A stretch of 14,231 bases of DNA from Vulcanimicrobiia bacterium (GCA_025451135.1 JANWKW010000026.1:1-14231); one strand, 5' to 3'. Shown: positions 1 to 7,410, counted from the stretch's first letter. Notes: a model not told the origin generated them from the sequence alone. Made by a program: numbers and translations.

Positions 1-425
1 CGGAGAACATCTTCGGTCTCGCCGCTCTCGCGCTGCTCGAGTGTCTCGCCGACGCAGGCGATCACGCGAAGTCCAGCGCCGAGCGCCGAGCGCGTGCGCA
101 GAGCGACCGTCTGGTCGGTCTCGCCGACGTACTGGCGGCGCTCCGAATGGCCGACGATCACGTACCTGCAGCCCGCATCGGTCAGCATCGGCGGCGAGAT
201 CTCGCCGGTATACGCGCCGCTCTGCTCCCAGTAGACGTCCTGAGCGGCCAGCGCGATGGCGGCGCCGCGCAAGCGGCGGCCGACCTGGGCGATCGCGGTG
301 AACGGCGGCGCGATCGCGACGTCGACGTCGCCGGGCAGCGCCCGCGCCAGAAAATCGTCGAGGAACGCCGAGGCCTGCGTTCCCGTCATGTTCATCTTCC
401 AGTTGGCGACGACCAGATGGTTCAT
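1..425 (-). CDS. tpiA: Triosephosphate isomerase, N-terminal part (cut by window edge)
   Basis: TpiA interconverts dihydroxyacetone phosphate and glyceraldehyde 3-phosphate in cytosolic glycolysis. The 141 residues visible are the N-terminal part of a usual ~250-residue TIM barrel. NWKMN at residues 8-12 holds the substrate-binding Asn8 and Lys10. GHSERR at 92-97 holds the electrophilic His93, and ACVGE at 123-127 is the conserved strand after it. The catalytic Glu (the YEPVWAIGTG region) lies beyond the left edge, so completeness cannot be judged. The ATG at 425 overlaps the pgk stop codon in an ATGA arrangement, which fixes the start and indicates translational coupling to pgk. It is the last visible gene of the gap-peptidase-pgk-tpiA run. 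The family call is certain; only the 3' end is unseen. Confidence 0.97.
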   Translation of the reverse strand, partial: MNHLVVANWKMNMTGTQASAFLDDFLARALPGDVDVAIAPPFTAIAQVGRRLRGAAIALAAQDVYWEQSGAYTGEISPPMLTDAGCRYVIVGHSERRQYVGETDQTVALRTRSALGAGLRVIACVGETLEQRESGETEDVL

Positions 426-1600
426 GCGAGCGCCGCGACGCCCGGGAGCATTTTGCCCTCGAGGAACTCGAGGGTCGCGCCGCCGCCCGTGCTGACGTGC
501 GTCATCGCGCCGGCGAAGCCGAGTTCGTGCGCGGCCGCCGCCGCGTCGCCGCCGCCCACCACGCTGATCGCGCCGGCCCGGGTCGCGCGCGCGATCGCCT
601 CGCCGACGACCTTGGTGCCGTTCTGATAGGCGGCCTTCTCGTAGACGCCCATCGGGCCGTTGAAGACGATCGTCCTGGCGCGCTCGATCGCGCGCGCGTA
701 TGCGCGCGCCGTCTCGGGGCCGATGTCGAGGATCATCTCGTTCCCGACGGCGTTGATGCCGACCACGTGGGCCGCATCGTCGTCATCGAAGCGCGGAGCG
801 ACCACGACGTCGGTCGGCAGGTGCAGGGTGACGTTCTTGCGCTGCGCGAGCGCGATGATGCCGGCCGCCGGACCGAGATCGTCGTCCTTGAGCGACGCGC
901 CGACGTCGAGGCCGCCGGCGGCCAGGAACGTGTTCGCCATCCCGCCCCCGATGCAGAACGCGCCGACCTTGTCCATCAGGTTGGTGAAGACGCCGACCTT
1001 GTCTTTGACCTTGGCGCCGCCGATCGCGCAGACGTAGGGCTGCGCCGGATTCGCGACCAGGCCGCCGAGCGCGTGCAGTTCGGCCTGCATCAGCAGGCCC
1101 GCGGCGTGCGGCAGGAGATGGGCGACGCCTTCGGTCGAGGCGTGCGCGCGATGCGCGGTCCCGAACGCGTCGTTGACGTAGAGATCGCCGAGCGCGGCCA
1201 GTTCCTTGGCGAAGGCCGGGTCGTTCCGCTCCTCGCCGGCGTGGAAGCGCACGTTCTCGAGCAGCACCAGATCGCCATCGCGCAGCGCCTCGACCGCCGC
1301 CCGCGCGACCGGGCCGACGCAGTCCTCGGCGAACGCGACCGGCTTGCCGAGATGCTCGGCCAGCGCCGCCGCGACCGGGCGCAGCGTGAATGCGGGATTC
1401 GCGATGCCGTCCGGCCGGCCGAGATGCGAGAGGATCACGACCCTCGCCCCGCGTTCCGAGAGCGCGCGCAGCGTCGGCAGCGCCGCGTCGATCCGGGTCG
1501 GGTCGCCGACCGCCCCGTCCTTCATCGGGACGTTGAGATCTTCGCGGACGAGCACGCGCTTGCCGCGCACGTCGAGGTCGTCGATGGTTCGGAAATGCAT
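422..1600 (-). CDS. pgk: Phosphoglycerate kinase
   Basis: Pgk transfers the acyl phosphate of 1,3-bisphosphoglycerate to ADP, the first ATP-yielding step of glycolysis. The protein is 392 residues, normal for bacteria. The signature VLVREDLNVP is at 16-25, SHLGRP at 58-63, ENVRF and the NDAFGTAHR segment follow, and GGAKVKDK and IGGGMA lie in the hinge/C-domain. FNGPMGV, GGGD (349-352) and STGGGA (370-375) form the nucleotide-phosphate site. The residue after GGGD is Ala, where the family usually has Thr or Ser. The start is the ATG at 1600, 8 nt after the peptidase stop, with AGAAGG just upstream as ribosome binding site. The same frame stays open far upstream inside the peptidase gene, but homology begins only at MHFRTIDDLDVRGKRV. 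The stop overlaps the tpiA start by 4 nt. Confidence 0.98.
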   Translation of the reverse strand: MHFRTIDDLDVRGKRVLVREDLNVPMKDGAVGDPTRIDAALPTLRALSERGARVVILSHLGRPDGIANPAFTLRPVAAALAEHLGKPVAFAEDCVGPVARAAVEALRDGDLVLLENVRFHAGEERNDPAFAKELAALGDLYVNDAFGTAHRAHASTEGVAHLLPHAAGLLMQAELHALGGLVANPAQPYVCAIGGAKVKDKVGVFTNLMDKVGAFCIGGGMANTFLAAGGLDVGASLKDDDLGPAAGIIALAQRKNVTLHLPTDVVVAPRFDDDDAAHVVGINAVGNEMILDIGPETARAYARAIERARTIVFNGPMGVYEKAAYQNGTKVVGEAIARATRAGAISVVGGGDAAAAAHELGFAGAMTHVSTGGGATLEFLEGKMLPGVAALA

Positions 1601-1608
1601 CGGGCCTT

Positions 1609-3549
1609 CTATTTGAGGTAGCGTTCGAGCCAATCGAGCCAGCGTCGGTAGACGTCGGCGCGGCGGATCGGGTCGCCGGGGAAGTGCGCGGAGACCGGCC
1701 ATTGGTAGAACTCGACCGTCTTGCCCGCATCCTGGAGCGCGTGGAAGAACGCGTACGATTCGGCGGCCGGCACGCGCACGTCGTAGGTGTCGTCGAGGAT
1801 CAGCGTGGCCGCCCGGACGTTGCGATAGTACGTCAGCGGGGAGGCGCTCCGGTAGAGCGCGAGCGATGCGGCCGATGCGAACGGCGGCCCCCACATCGAG
1901 TACTCGTTGACGTTCAGATCGTCGGCCAGCACCGTGTCGTAGACCTGATCGTCGACCGCCGCGCCGGAGATCGCGCAGCGGAAGACGTCGTGCTGGGTGA
2001 TCAGCCACGAGGTCATCAGGCCGCCGTACGACCACCCGCTGACGCAGACGCGGCCTTTGTCGATCGTGCTCGCGCGCTCGAGCGCGGCCACGCCGGCCAT
2101 GATGTCGCGGTCGGGCCCGGCCACCGGATCGCGGTATACCGCGCGCTGGTAGGCGTTGCCGAGGTTGTCGCTGCCGCGATAGTTCGGCTGGAAGACGATG
2201 TAGCCGCGAGCGGCCATCAACTGGCCGAGCACGTCGAACGAGCTGGTGCTCGCGCCGGTCGGCCCGCCGTGGATCGAGAGGACCAGCGGATAGGCCCGGC
2301 TCGCATCGTATCCGGGAGGATAGATGACCACGCCGTCCTCGGCGAAGCCGCCGGACGTCCAATCGAGAGTGGCGACCCTGCCGAGGGCGAGCGGATCGGC
2401 CCACGCGTTGCCGTCGGTCAGCCGGCGCGGCGTCGATGCGCCGGCGGCCAGGTAGTAGATCTCGCCCGGGCGATGCGGGGTCGCACCCACGAACGCGATC
2501 GCGCCGTCGGCGGCGATGCTGCCGGCGAAGTCGCCGAACGCATCCAGATCGCCGAGATCGATCCTGCTCGCGGCGCCGTCGAGCGGGACGCGCCAGAGCG
2601 CCCTGTGCGTGCCGTCGTTGCCCTCGAGCAGCAGGCCGCGTCCGTTCGGATACCAGGCGTAGTCGACCGCGTTGCGATCGAGCGCGCGCGAGACGTCGCG
2701 ACCCGGCCCGCTGCCGTCGCTGACGTAGACCTCGCCGGCGTTGTTCGGATCCCCGTCGCGCGCGTAGGTATAGGCGATCGCGCCGCCGCGCGGCGCGAAC
2801 TGCGGCTGCCATTCGAGCGCCGAACGCCCGGTCAGCGCGCGACTCTTGCCGGTCGCCACGTCGAGCAGACGGACGGTCGAGTCGTCGCCGTCGGCGACGA
2901 TCGGACCGGGCACCCGGATGTAGGCAAGCGTCGCGCCGTCCGGCGACCACGAGATCGAGGCCGAGCCGACGCTCCACGCGCCGCTCGTCAGGCGCCGCGA
3001 GCTCCAGACCTGGCGGCCGTCCTCGCGCCGCAGCGTCGCGAGCCACAGATGCGACGGCAGGAACGGTCCGGTGTCGAGATAGGCGTTGGTGGTCACCCGA
3101 TACGAGTCTTGGAACCGCGCGACGCCGGTGCGTTTCGGCGCGGAATCGGCCGTCAGATAGGCGATCGCGCCGCCGTCGGGACGCCAGGCGTACTCGTCGA
3201 CGCCGGTCTTGGCGTCCGTCGCGCGAGCGGCTTCGCCGCCGTCGGCCGGCAGTACGAAGACCTCGCGATGCTTGTCCGCGTCCGGCGCGACGAACGCGAT
3301 CGCGTCGCCCTGCGGCGACCACGACGGATCCGAGACCGAGGTGCGTCCGATCGTCAGCACGCGCTGCGCGCGCGTCGCCAGGTCCATCACGACCAATTCG
3401 CTGTCGCGATGGTCGGTCTCGAGATCGACGCGCGCGCGCGTGAACAGCAGGCGCGTGCCGCTCGGGGAGATCCGCGGCGACGAATATCCGACGACCTTGT
3501 ATTGATCGGCCGGCTGGAAGAGCGCCGCCGCTAGTGCGAAGGAGAGCAC
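1609..3549 (-). CDS. S9 family (prolyl oligopeptidase/acylaminoacyl-peptidase type) serine peptidase
   Basis: This is a 646-residue serine peptidase of the S9 family, which cleaves short peptides. Residues ~20-400 carry WD/TolB-like beta-propeller repeats (several WSPDG- or WRPDG-type blades), the cap that filters substrates by size. Residues ~405-646 are the alpha/beta hydrolase domain. HGGP (427-430) forms the oxyanion region, GWSYGG (505-510) holds the nucleophile Ser507, DVRVP (590-594) gives catalytic Asp590, and SAHFPGD gives His622. The triad is therefore intact. The N-terminus is hydrophobic but short and lacks a basic n-region, so export is uncertain. The GTG start at 3549 lies 1 nt after the gap stop with no clear ribosome binding site, and the gene ends 8 nt before pgk. 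It is thus embedded in the glycolytic operon, which is unusual. DPP-type or acylaminoacyl-peptidase activity cannot be separated by eye. Confidence 0.93.
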   Translation of the reverse strand: MLSFALAAALFQPADQYKVVGYSSPRISPSGTRLLFTRARVDLETDHRDSELVVMDLATRAQRVLTIGRTSVSDPSWSPQGDAIAFVAPDADKHREVFVLPADGGEAARATDAKTGVDEYAWRPDGGAIAYLTADSAPKRTGVARFQDSYRVTTNAYLDTGPFLPSHLWLATLRREDGRQVWSSRRLTSGAWSVGSASISWSPDGATLAYIRVPGPIVADGDDSTVRLLDVATGKSRALTGRSALEWQPQFAPRGGAIAYTYARDGDPNNAGEVYVSDGSGPGRDVSRALDRNAVDYAWYPNGRGLLLEGNDGTHRALWRVPLDGAASRIDLGDLDAFGDFAGSIAADGAIAFVGATPHRPGEIYYLAAGASTPRRLTDGNAWADPLALGRVATLDWTSGGFAEDGVVIYPPGYDASRAYPLVLSIHGGPTGASTSSFDVLGQLMAARGYIVFQPNYRGSDNLGNAYQRAVYRDPVAGPDRDIMAGVAALERASTIDKGRVCVSGWSYGGLMTSWLITQHDVFRCAISGAAVDDQVYDTVLADDLNVNEYSMWGPPFASAASLALYRSASPLTYYRNVRAATLILDDTYDVRVPAAESYAFFHALQDAGKTVEFYQWPVSAHFPGDPIRRADVYRRWLDWLERYLK

Positions 3550-3550
3550 G

Positions 3551-4558
3551 CTAGGCGGGGAGCGACGCGAGGACTTTGGCAGTCAGGTCGGCTAGGCGGC
3601 ACGAGTAGCCCCACTCGTTGTCGTACCACGCGGCCAGCTGGATCATGTCGCCGTTGGCGTTGTTCAGCTTGCTGTCGATGATCGACGAGAACTCCGACCG
3701 CTTGAAATCGCTCGAGACGAGCTCTTCCTCGCTGAAGTGCACGTAGTCTTTCAGGTCGCCGTTCGCCGCCTCTTTGAGGATCGCGTTGAGCTCGGCCTTG
3801 GTCGTCTCTTTCTTGACCTGGGCGACCAGATAGATCATCGAGACGGTCGGCGTCGGCACCCGCAGGGCGAAGCCGTCGAACGTGCCTTCGATCTCGGGGA
3901 TGGTCAGGTAGAGCGCCTTGGCCGCGCCGGTCGAGGTCGGGACGATGTTGGTGGCGGCGTTGCGCGCGCGGCGCGGATCCTTGTGCGGCGCGTCGAGGAT
4001 GTTCTGATCGTTGGTGTACGAGTGCACCGTGCACATGAAGCCCTTGACCCAGCCGAGCTTCTCGACGATCGGCTTGACCGCCGTCGCCAGGCAGTTGGTC
4101 GTGCACGACGCGTTGGAGATGACGTGATGCTTGGTCGGATCGTAGTCGCCGTCGTTGACGCCGAGCACGACCGTGATGTCCTCGCCCTTGGCGGGCGCCG
4201 AGATGATGACTTTCCGCGCGCCGCCGCCGTCGATGTGGGCGCGCGCCTTCGCGGCGTCGGTGAAAAGGCCGGTCGACTCGATCACGACGTCGACGCCCAT
4301 GCTCTTCCACGGGATCTTGGCGGGATCGCGCTCGGCGTGCACCTTGATGGTCCGCCCGTCGATCGTGATGGTGTCGCCGCCGGCGCTCACCTGGCCGGCG
4401 TACGGCCCGTAGTTCGAGTCGTACTTGAACAGGTGCGCGCACTCGGCGGCGCTGGTCAGGTCGTTCACCGCGGCGATCTCGATCGACGGGTGGCGCTCGA
4501 TGAGCGTCTTGGCGAAGTTTCTTCCGATGCGGCCGAAGCCGTTGATCCCGATACGCAT
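3551..4558 (-). CDS. gap: Glyceraldehyde-3-phosphate dehydrogenase, type I
   Basis: GAPDH oxidises and phosphorylates glyceraldehyde 3-phosphate to 1,3-bisphosphoglycerate, the substrate of Pgk encoded downstream. The protein has 335 residues, a normal length. GINGFGRIGR (4-13) is the Rossmann dinucleotide loop. Asp33 sits where NAD-dependent enzymes bind the adenosine ribose. SNASCTTNC (148-156) carries the nucleophile Cys152, and His179 is the base partner. A WYDNEWGYS segment near the C-terminus is the usual one. At the second coenzyme-discriminating site the sequence reads DAPHKD; many NAD enzymes have Leu-Pro there and dual or NADP enzymes Ala-Ser, so NAD is the likely but not certain cofactor. 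The ATG at 4558 follows the whiA stop by 9 nt, with only a weak ribosome binding site. The gene ends 1 nt before the peptidase start. Confidence 0.98.
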   Translation of the reverse strand: MRIGINGFGRIGRNFAKTLIERHPSIEIAAVNDLTSAAECAHLFKYDSNYGPYAGQVSAGGDTITIDGRTIKVHAERDPAKIPWKSMGVDVVIESTGLFTDAAKARAHIDGGGARKVIISAPAKGEDITVVLGVNDGDYDPTKHHVISNASCTTNCLATAVKPIVEKLGWVKGFMCTVHSYTNDQNILDAPHKDPRRARNAATNIVPTSTGAAKALYLTIPEIEGTFDGFALRVPTPTVSMIYLVAQVKKETTKAELNAILKEAANGDLKDYVHFSEEELVSSDFKRSEFSSIIDSKLNNANGDMIQLAAWYDNEWGYSCRLADLTAKVLASLPA

Positions 4559-4567
4559 GGCCGGGGT

Positions 4568-5419
4568 TTACCGGGGCGTATGGCGCGGTTCCTTGATGCG
4601 GCGCGCGAGGGCGGCCAGTCCGGCGAAGCGGCTGTTGACGGTCGGCTTGCCGATCGGGGGGCTGCAGCGGCGGCCCAGCTCCGCCAGGGTCTCCTCGGGG
4701 TGGGCCAGGCGCAATTCGGCGATCTCGCGCAGGGCGGGGCTCAGGTTGGCCATCCCGTAGGCGCTCTCGAGAAAGGCGATGGTCTCGCGCTGTCCGGCGG
4801 CCGCTTCGGCCGCCCGGTCCAGGTTGGCCGCTTCGGTGTTGACCAGCCGATGGATGCGGTTCTTGGTCTCGCGCATCGCGCGCACGTCCTCGAGGTGGAG
4901 CACGGCCGCGAACGCGCCGATGCTGCCGAGCACGTCCTCGATCGCGTCGAAGTCCTTGTAGTAGAGCACGATCCGGCCCTTGCGCTCCATCTCCTTGGGA
5001 ACGCGGCCGAGGGTGCGCAGCATCAGGCCCAGCCGGTCGGCGTGCGCGCGATCGACGGTGACGAACTCCAGATGGTACCCGCGCGCCCCGGCGACGAGCG
5101 AACCGGCCGCCAGGAAGGCGGCGCGCGCTTCGATCAGCCGGTCGCACTTCTGCGTCGGCTTGCGCGTCGGCAGCGCGACCCCCGGCAGCGCGATGGTGAA
5201 CGAGGCCGCGCCGTGTTCGATCCGCGGCGCCGTGCCGGTACGCTCCTTGATCAGCGAACGCGCCAAGCGCGCGATCGGGTTGCGCTGGGTGACGAACCGG
5301 TCGCCGTCGGTCGCGCCGTAGAGGAGCAGGCCGTCCAGCAGCGCCGTCCGGCAGTGGGCCGCGTCCGGCACCTCGCGCGCGAGTGCGTCCTTGGTATCGG
5401 CCGAGAGCGAGGACGCCAT
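4568..5419 (-). CDS. whiA: WhiA-family DNA-binding regulator
   Basis: This 283-residue protein matches WhiA, a DNA-binding protein with a LAGLIDADG-homing-endonuclease-like core and a C-terminal helix-turn-helix. It controls sporulation division genes in Streptomyces and influences cell division in Bacillus. Recognisable segments are the core beginning RAAFLAAGSLV (99-109), YHLEF (115-119), the KNRIHRLVNTEAAN block (186-199), and the C-terminal segment LSPALREIAELRLAHPEETL (226-245) followed by the HTH ending near GKPTVNSRFAGL. It is somewhat shorter than the usual ~315 residues, mainly in the N-terminal ~90 residues. The ATG at 5419 lies 7 nt after the rqcP stop with an AGG upstream. The gene order whiA-gap-pgk-tpiA is that of Actinobacteria, but the usual partners rapZ and yvcK are not upstream here. 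Its targets in this organism are unknown. Confidence 0.93.
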   Translation of the reverse strand: MASSLSADTKDALAREVPDAAHCRTALLDGLLLYGATDGDRFVTQRNPIARLARSLIKERTGTAPRIEHGAASFTIALPGVALPTRKPTQKCDRLIEARAAFLAAGSLVAGARGYHLEFVTVDRAHADRLGLMLRTLGRVPKEMERKGRIVLYYKDFDAIEDVLGSIGAFAAVLHLEDVRAMRETKNRIHRLVNTEAANLDRAAEAAAGQRETIAFLESAYGMANLSPALREIAELRLAHPEETLAELGRRCSPPIGKPTVNSRFAGLAALARRIKEPRHTPR

Positions 5420-5426
5420 CGGGAAC

Positions 5427-5702
5427 CTAGATCCAGTCGCTCGGCTCGTCTTTGCGACGGTCGAGGACCTCGTAGAGATCGGCAGCCTTGACGCTCGGCG
5501 TCACGCGCAGCGGCACCTCGAGCACGCGCACGGTGACGAGCGTGGTCGCGTAGGCGATCGCCAGCACGTCGCCCGGCTTGACCGCGTAGGCCGGTTTGAG
5601 CGGTTTGCCGTCCTTGGTGATGCGGCCGTGTTCGAGCGCCTCGTGCGCTTCGCTGCGCCGCTTCGAGAGCCGCGCGACCTTCATGAACTTGTCCAACCGC
5701 AT
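5427..5702 (-). CDS. rqcP: RqcP/YabO-type S4-domain ribosome quality-control protein
   Basis: This 91-residue S4-domain protein resembles Bacillus RqcP (YabO) along its length. The N-terminus MRLDKFMKVARLSKRR matches that family closely, and the middle VKPGD and the LVTVRVLEV strand also fit. RqcP binds the stalled 50S subunit with RqcH and tRNA-Ala and supports poly-alanine tailing of incomplete nascent chains. Arg2 and Arg16, which I recall as functionally important in Bacillus, are both present. A less likely alternative is the related heat-shock HslR group. The ATG at 5702 begins the conserved sequence; an ATG at 5711 would add three residues (MNP). No Shine-Dalgarno precedes 5702, and a possible extended -10 ends 7 nt before it, so a leaderless transcript is possible. 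It is the first gene of the leftward operon with whiA. In Firmicutes rqcP sits next to mazG; here kal and the MATE gene separate them. Confidence 0.88.
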   Translation of the reverse strand: MRLDKFMKVARLSKRRSEAHEALEHGRITKDGKPLKPAYAVKPGDVLAIAYATTLVTVRVLEVPLRVTPSVKAADLYEVLDRRKDEPSDWI

Positions 5703-5708
5703 GGGGTT

Positions 5709-5718
5709 CATAATAGCA
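5709..5718. promoter_or_regulatory. Candidate overlapping divergent -10 elements (rqcP / MATE gene)
   Basis: The gap between rqcP (start 5702) and the MATE gene (start 5737) contains one AT-rich patch in an otherwise GC-rich region. On the minus strand it reads TGCTATTAT (5718-5710), an extended -10 motif. The predicted start of transcription falls at about the rqcP ATG, which would make a leaderless mRNA. On the plus strand CATAAT (5709-5714) matches five of six bases of the -10 consensus and would give a ~16-nt leader carrying the GGGAAG ribosome binding site (5723-5728). I see no good -35 at the right spacing on either strand. This is motif matching only. Confidence 0.4.
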
Positions 5719-5736
5719 GACCGGGAAGCATGGCGC

Positions 5737-7203
5737 ATGGCGCAAGCGAAAGCGGCCCGCGGGCCGGGCATCAACGTCTTCGACGCGAGCAAGCCGATGT
5801 GGCAGAAGATGCTCCTGTTCCTCGTCCCGATGCTGCTCACCAACGTCCTGCAGTCCGGCTCGCAGCTGGCCTCGACGATCTACGTCGGTCGCTTGATCGG
5901 CGTGAACGCGCTGGGCGCGATGTCGATCATCGCGCCGATCTTCATCCTGCTCATCGCCCTGCCGTTCGGCCTCGCCAGCGGCAGTTCGGTCATGATCGGC
6001 CAGGCCTTCGGCGCCCGCGACATGCCGCGGGTCAAGAAGGTCGCGGGCACCACGCTCGGTGCGTCGCTCGGCCTGGGGCTGCTGATCGGCCTGATCGGGT
6101 TCTTCGGCACGCCCGAACTGCTGAAGATCTTCGGCACGCCCGAATCGCTCGTCCCGATGGCCGACGCCTACGCCCGCGTGATCTTCCTGGCATGCCCGGT
6201 GTTCTTCCCGTATCTCGCCTACACCACGTCGCTGCGCGGCACGGCCGACGCCCAGACGCCCTTCTACTTCCTGATCTTCTCGACGGTCCTCGCGCTGCTC
6301 TTAGTGCCGGTCGGCATCCTCGGCTGGTTCGGCGTGCCCGCGCTCGGCGTTACCGGCGCCGCGCTCGGCGGCATGCTGGCCCAGGCGATCGCCTTCGTCG
6401 CGCTGATCTTCTATCTACGCGCGAAGAACCACCCGCTCAAGTTCGATTCCGAGATGGCCCGCGATATGCTGGTCGACACCAGACTGCTCTGGCAGGTCGT
6501 GCGCATCGGGGTACCGACCAGCATCCAGATCATGAGCGTCGGCCTGGCCGAGGCCGTCCTGGTCTCGTTCGTCAACCGCTACGGCCCGAGCGCGGCCGCC
6601 GCCTACGGCGCCGTCAACCAGATCGTCGGCTACGTGCAGTTCCCCGCCATGTCGGTCGGCATCGGCGCCTCGATCTTCGGCGCCCAATGCATCGGCGCCA
6701 AGCGCGAAGACCTGCTCAACTCGGTGGTGCGCTCCGGCGTCGCCCTCAACTACGCCGTCGCCGGTTTCGTCATCGGCCTGTGCTATCTGTTCGCGACCCA
6801 GATCCTCGGCTGGTTCATCACCGACCCCGCGACCGTCGTCATCGCGCACGGCCTATTGATGATCACGCTCTGGTCCTACCTGCTCTTCGGCAACTCGGCC
6901 GTCCTGAGCGGCGTGATGCGCGGCAGCGGAACCGTCCTGTGGCCCACGATCAACGGCATCTTCGCGATCCTCGCCGTCGAAGTCCCATCCGCCTACTTCC
7001 TGATGCAGCACTACCACTTGCCCGGCATCTGGATGGGCTATCCCATCTCGTTCGCCGTCGTGCTGTTGCTGCAGTTCCACTACTACGAACGCTTCTGGAA
7101 GCCGCGCATCCACGCACGGTTGATCGCGCCGTTGACGGCGCCGGAGCCGATTCCGGATGCGGCGCTTGGCGAGGCTTTGGCTGAGGGCGAGACGTCGATC
7201 TAG
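5737..7203 (+). CDS. MATE-family multidrug/metabolite efflux transporter
   Basis: This is a 488-residue polytopic inner-membrane protein with about twelve hydrophobic segments in two homologous halves of six, the layout of MATE (NorM/DinF/MepA-like) cation-coupled antiporters. The first half starts with KPMWQKMLLFLVPMLLTNVL (19-38) and carries the VGRLIG (50-55) and GQAFGA (88-93) loops typical of the family. The second half starts near residue 250 with LLWQVVRIGVPTSIQ and repeats the pattern with GAQCIGA (315-321). The C-terminal ~30 residues are a charged, Pro/Ala-rich cytoplasmic tail. The ATG at 5737 is preceded by GGGAAG at 8-nt spacing, which is why it is preferred over the ATG at 5730, which is in another frame. 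It is the only plus-strand gene and splits the mazG/kal and rqcP groups. The substrate cannot be told from the sequence. In Bacillus the same neighbourhood has YabM, a flippase of the wider MOP superfamily, but this protein reads as MATE. Confidence 0.93.
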   Translation: MAQAKAARGPGINVFDASKPMWQKMLLFLVPMLLTNVLQSGSQLASTIYVGRLIGVNALGAMSIIAPIFILLIALPFGLASGSSVMIGQAFGARDMPRVKKVAGTTLGASLGLGLLIGLIGFFGTPELLKIFGTPESLVPMADAYARVIFLACPVFFPYLAYTTSLRGTADAQTPFYFLIFSTVLALLLVPVGILGWFGVPALGVTGAALGGMLAQAIAFVALIFYLRAKNHPLKFDSEMARDMLVDTRLLWQVVRIGVPTSIQIMSVGLAEAVLVSFVNRYGPSAAAAYGAVNQIVGYVQFPAMSVGIGASIFGAQCIGAKREDLLNSVVRSGVALNYAVAGFVIGLCYLFATQILGWFITDPATVVIAHGLLMITLWSYLLFGNSAVLSGVMRGSGTVLWPTINGIFAILAVEVPSAYFLMQHYHLPGIWMGYPISFAVVLLLQFHYYERFWKPRIHARLIAPLTAPEPIPDAALGEALAEGETSI

Positions 7204-7237
7204 CACGCTGGGGCGGCGGCATTTCCGCTGCGCTTCG

Positions 7238-7395
7238 GGGCCACGGATCGGGTCCGGACGGGGACAGTCCCTCAGATGCGCTGGGCGCACCTCCTGTGCG
7301 CGACGGATAGCGCTTCGACCTTCGCCCTCCAGGCTACGGTCGTGCGCGACGGGCGCACTTCGGAACCGTCCCCGTCCGAACCCGATCCGTGACCC
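7238..7395. repeat. Foldback element: 34-bp inverted repeat around a 90-nt loop
   Basis: Arms at 7238-7271 and 7362-7395 are complementary over 34 positions with four mismatches. All four (at 7241, 7254, 7266 and 7269 paired to 7392, 7379, 7367 and 7364) are C-A or A-C on the plus strand. In a minus-strand RNA they become G-U wobbles, so that RNA could form an unbroken 34-bp stem. The loop contains smaller hairpins and a partial direct repeat of GTGCGCGACGG (about 7296-7306 and 7342-7352). The element fills most of the 207-nt gap between the convergent MATE and kal genes. The core words GGGGACAGTCCC and GGGGACGGTTCC resemble REP-type repeats associated with Y1/REP transposases, from memory. 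It may also act as a bidirectional 3'-end barrier. Confidence 0.7.
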
Positions 7396-7410
7396 GCTTC
7401 GCTTCGCTGG

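Noticed and set aside
1601..3322. Upstream continuation of the pgk frame through the peptidase gene, which would make a 966-residue fusion
   Set aside because: The extra part is Arg-rich and unlike any domain, while the overlapping frame encodes a complete S9 peptidase. Pgk homology and a ribosome binding site place the start at 1600.
1684..3534. Plus-strand open frame antisense to the peptidase (~616 codons)
   Set aside because: It has the same low-complexity Arg/Asp/Val composition as other mirror frames and no motif.
3737..5491. Plus-strand open frame antisense to gap and whiA (~584 codons)
   Set aside because: It spans two unrelated well-identified genes and their junction on the other strand, so it is a compositional artefact.
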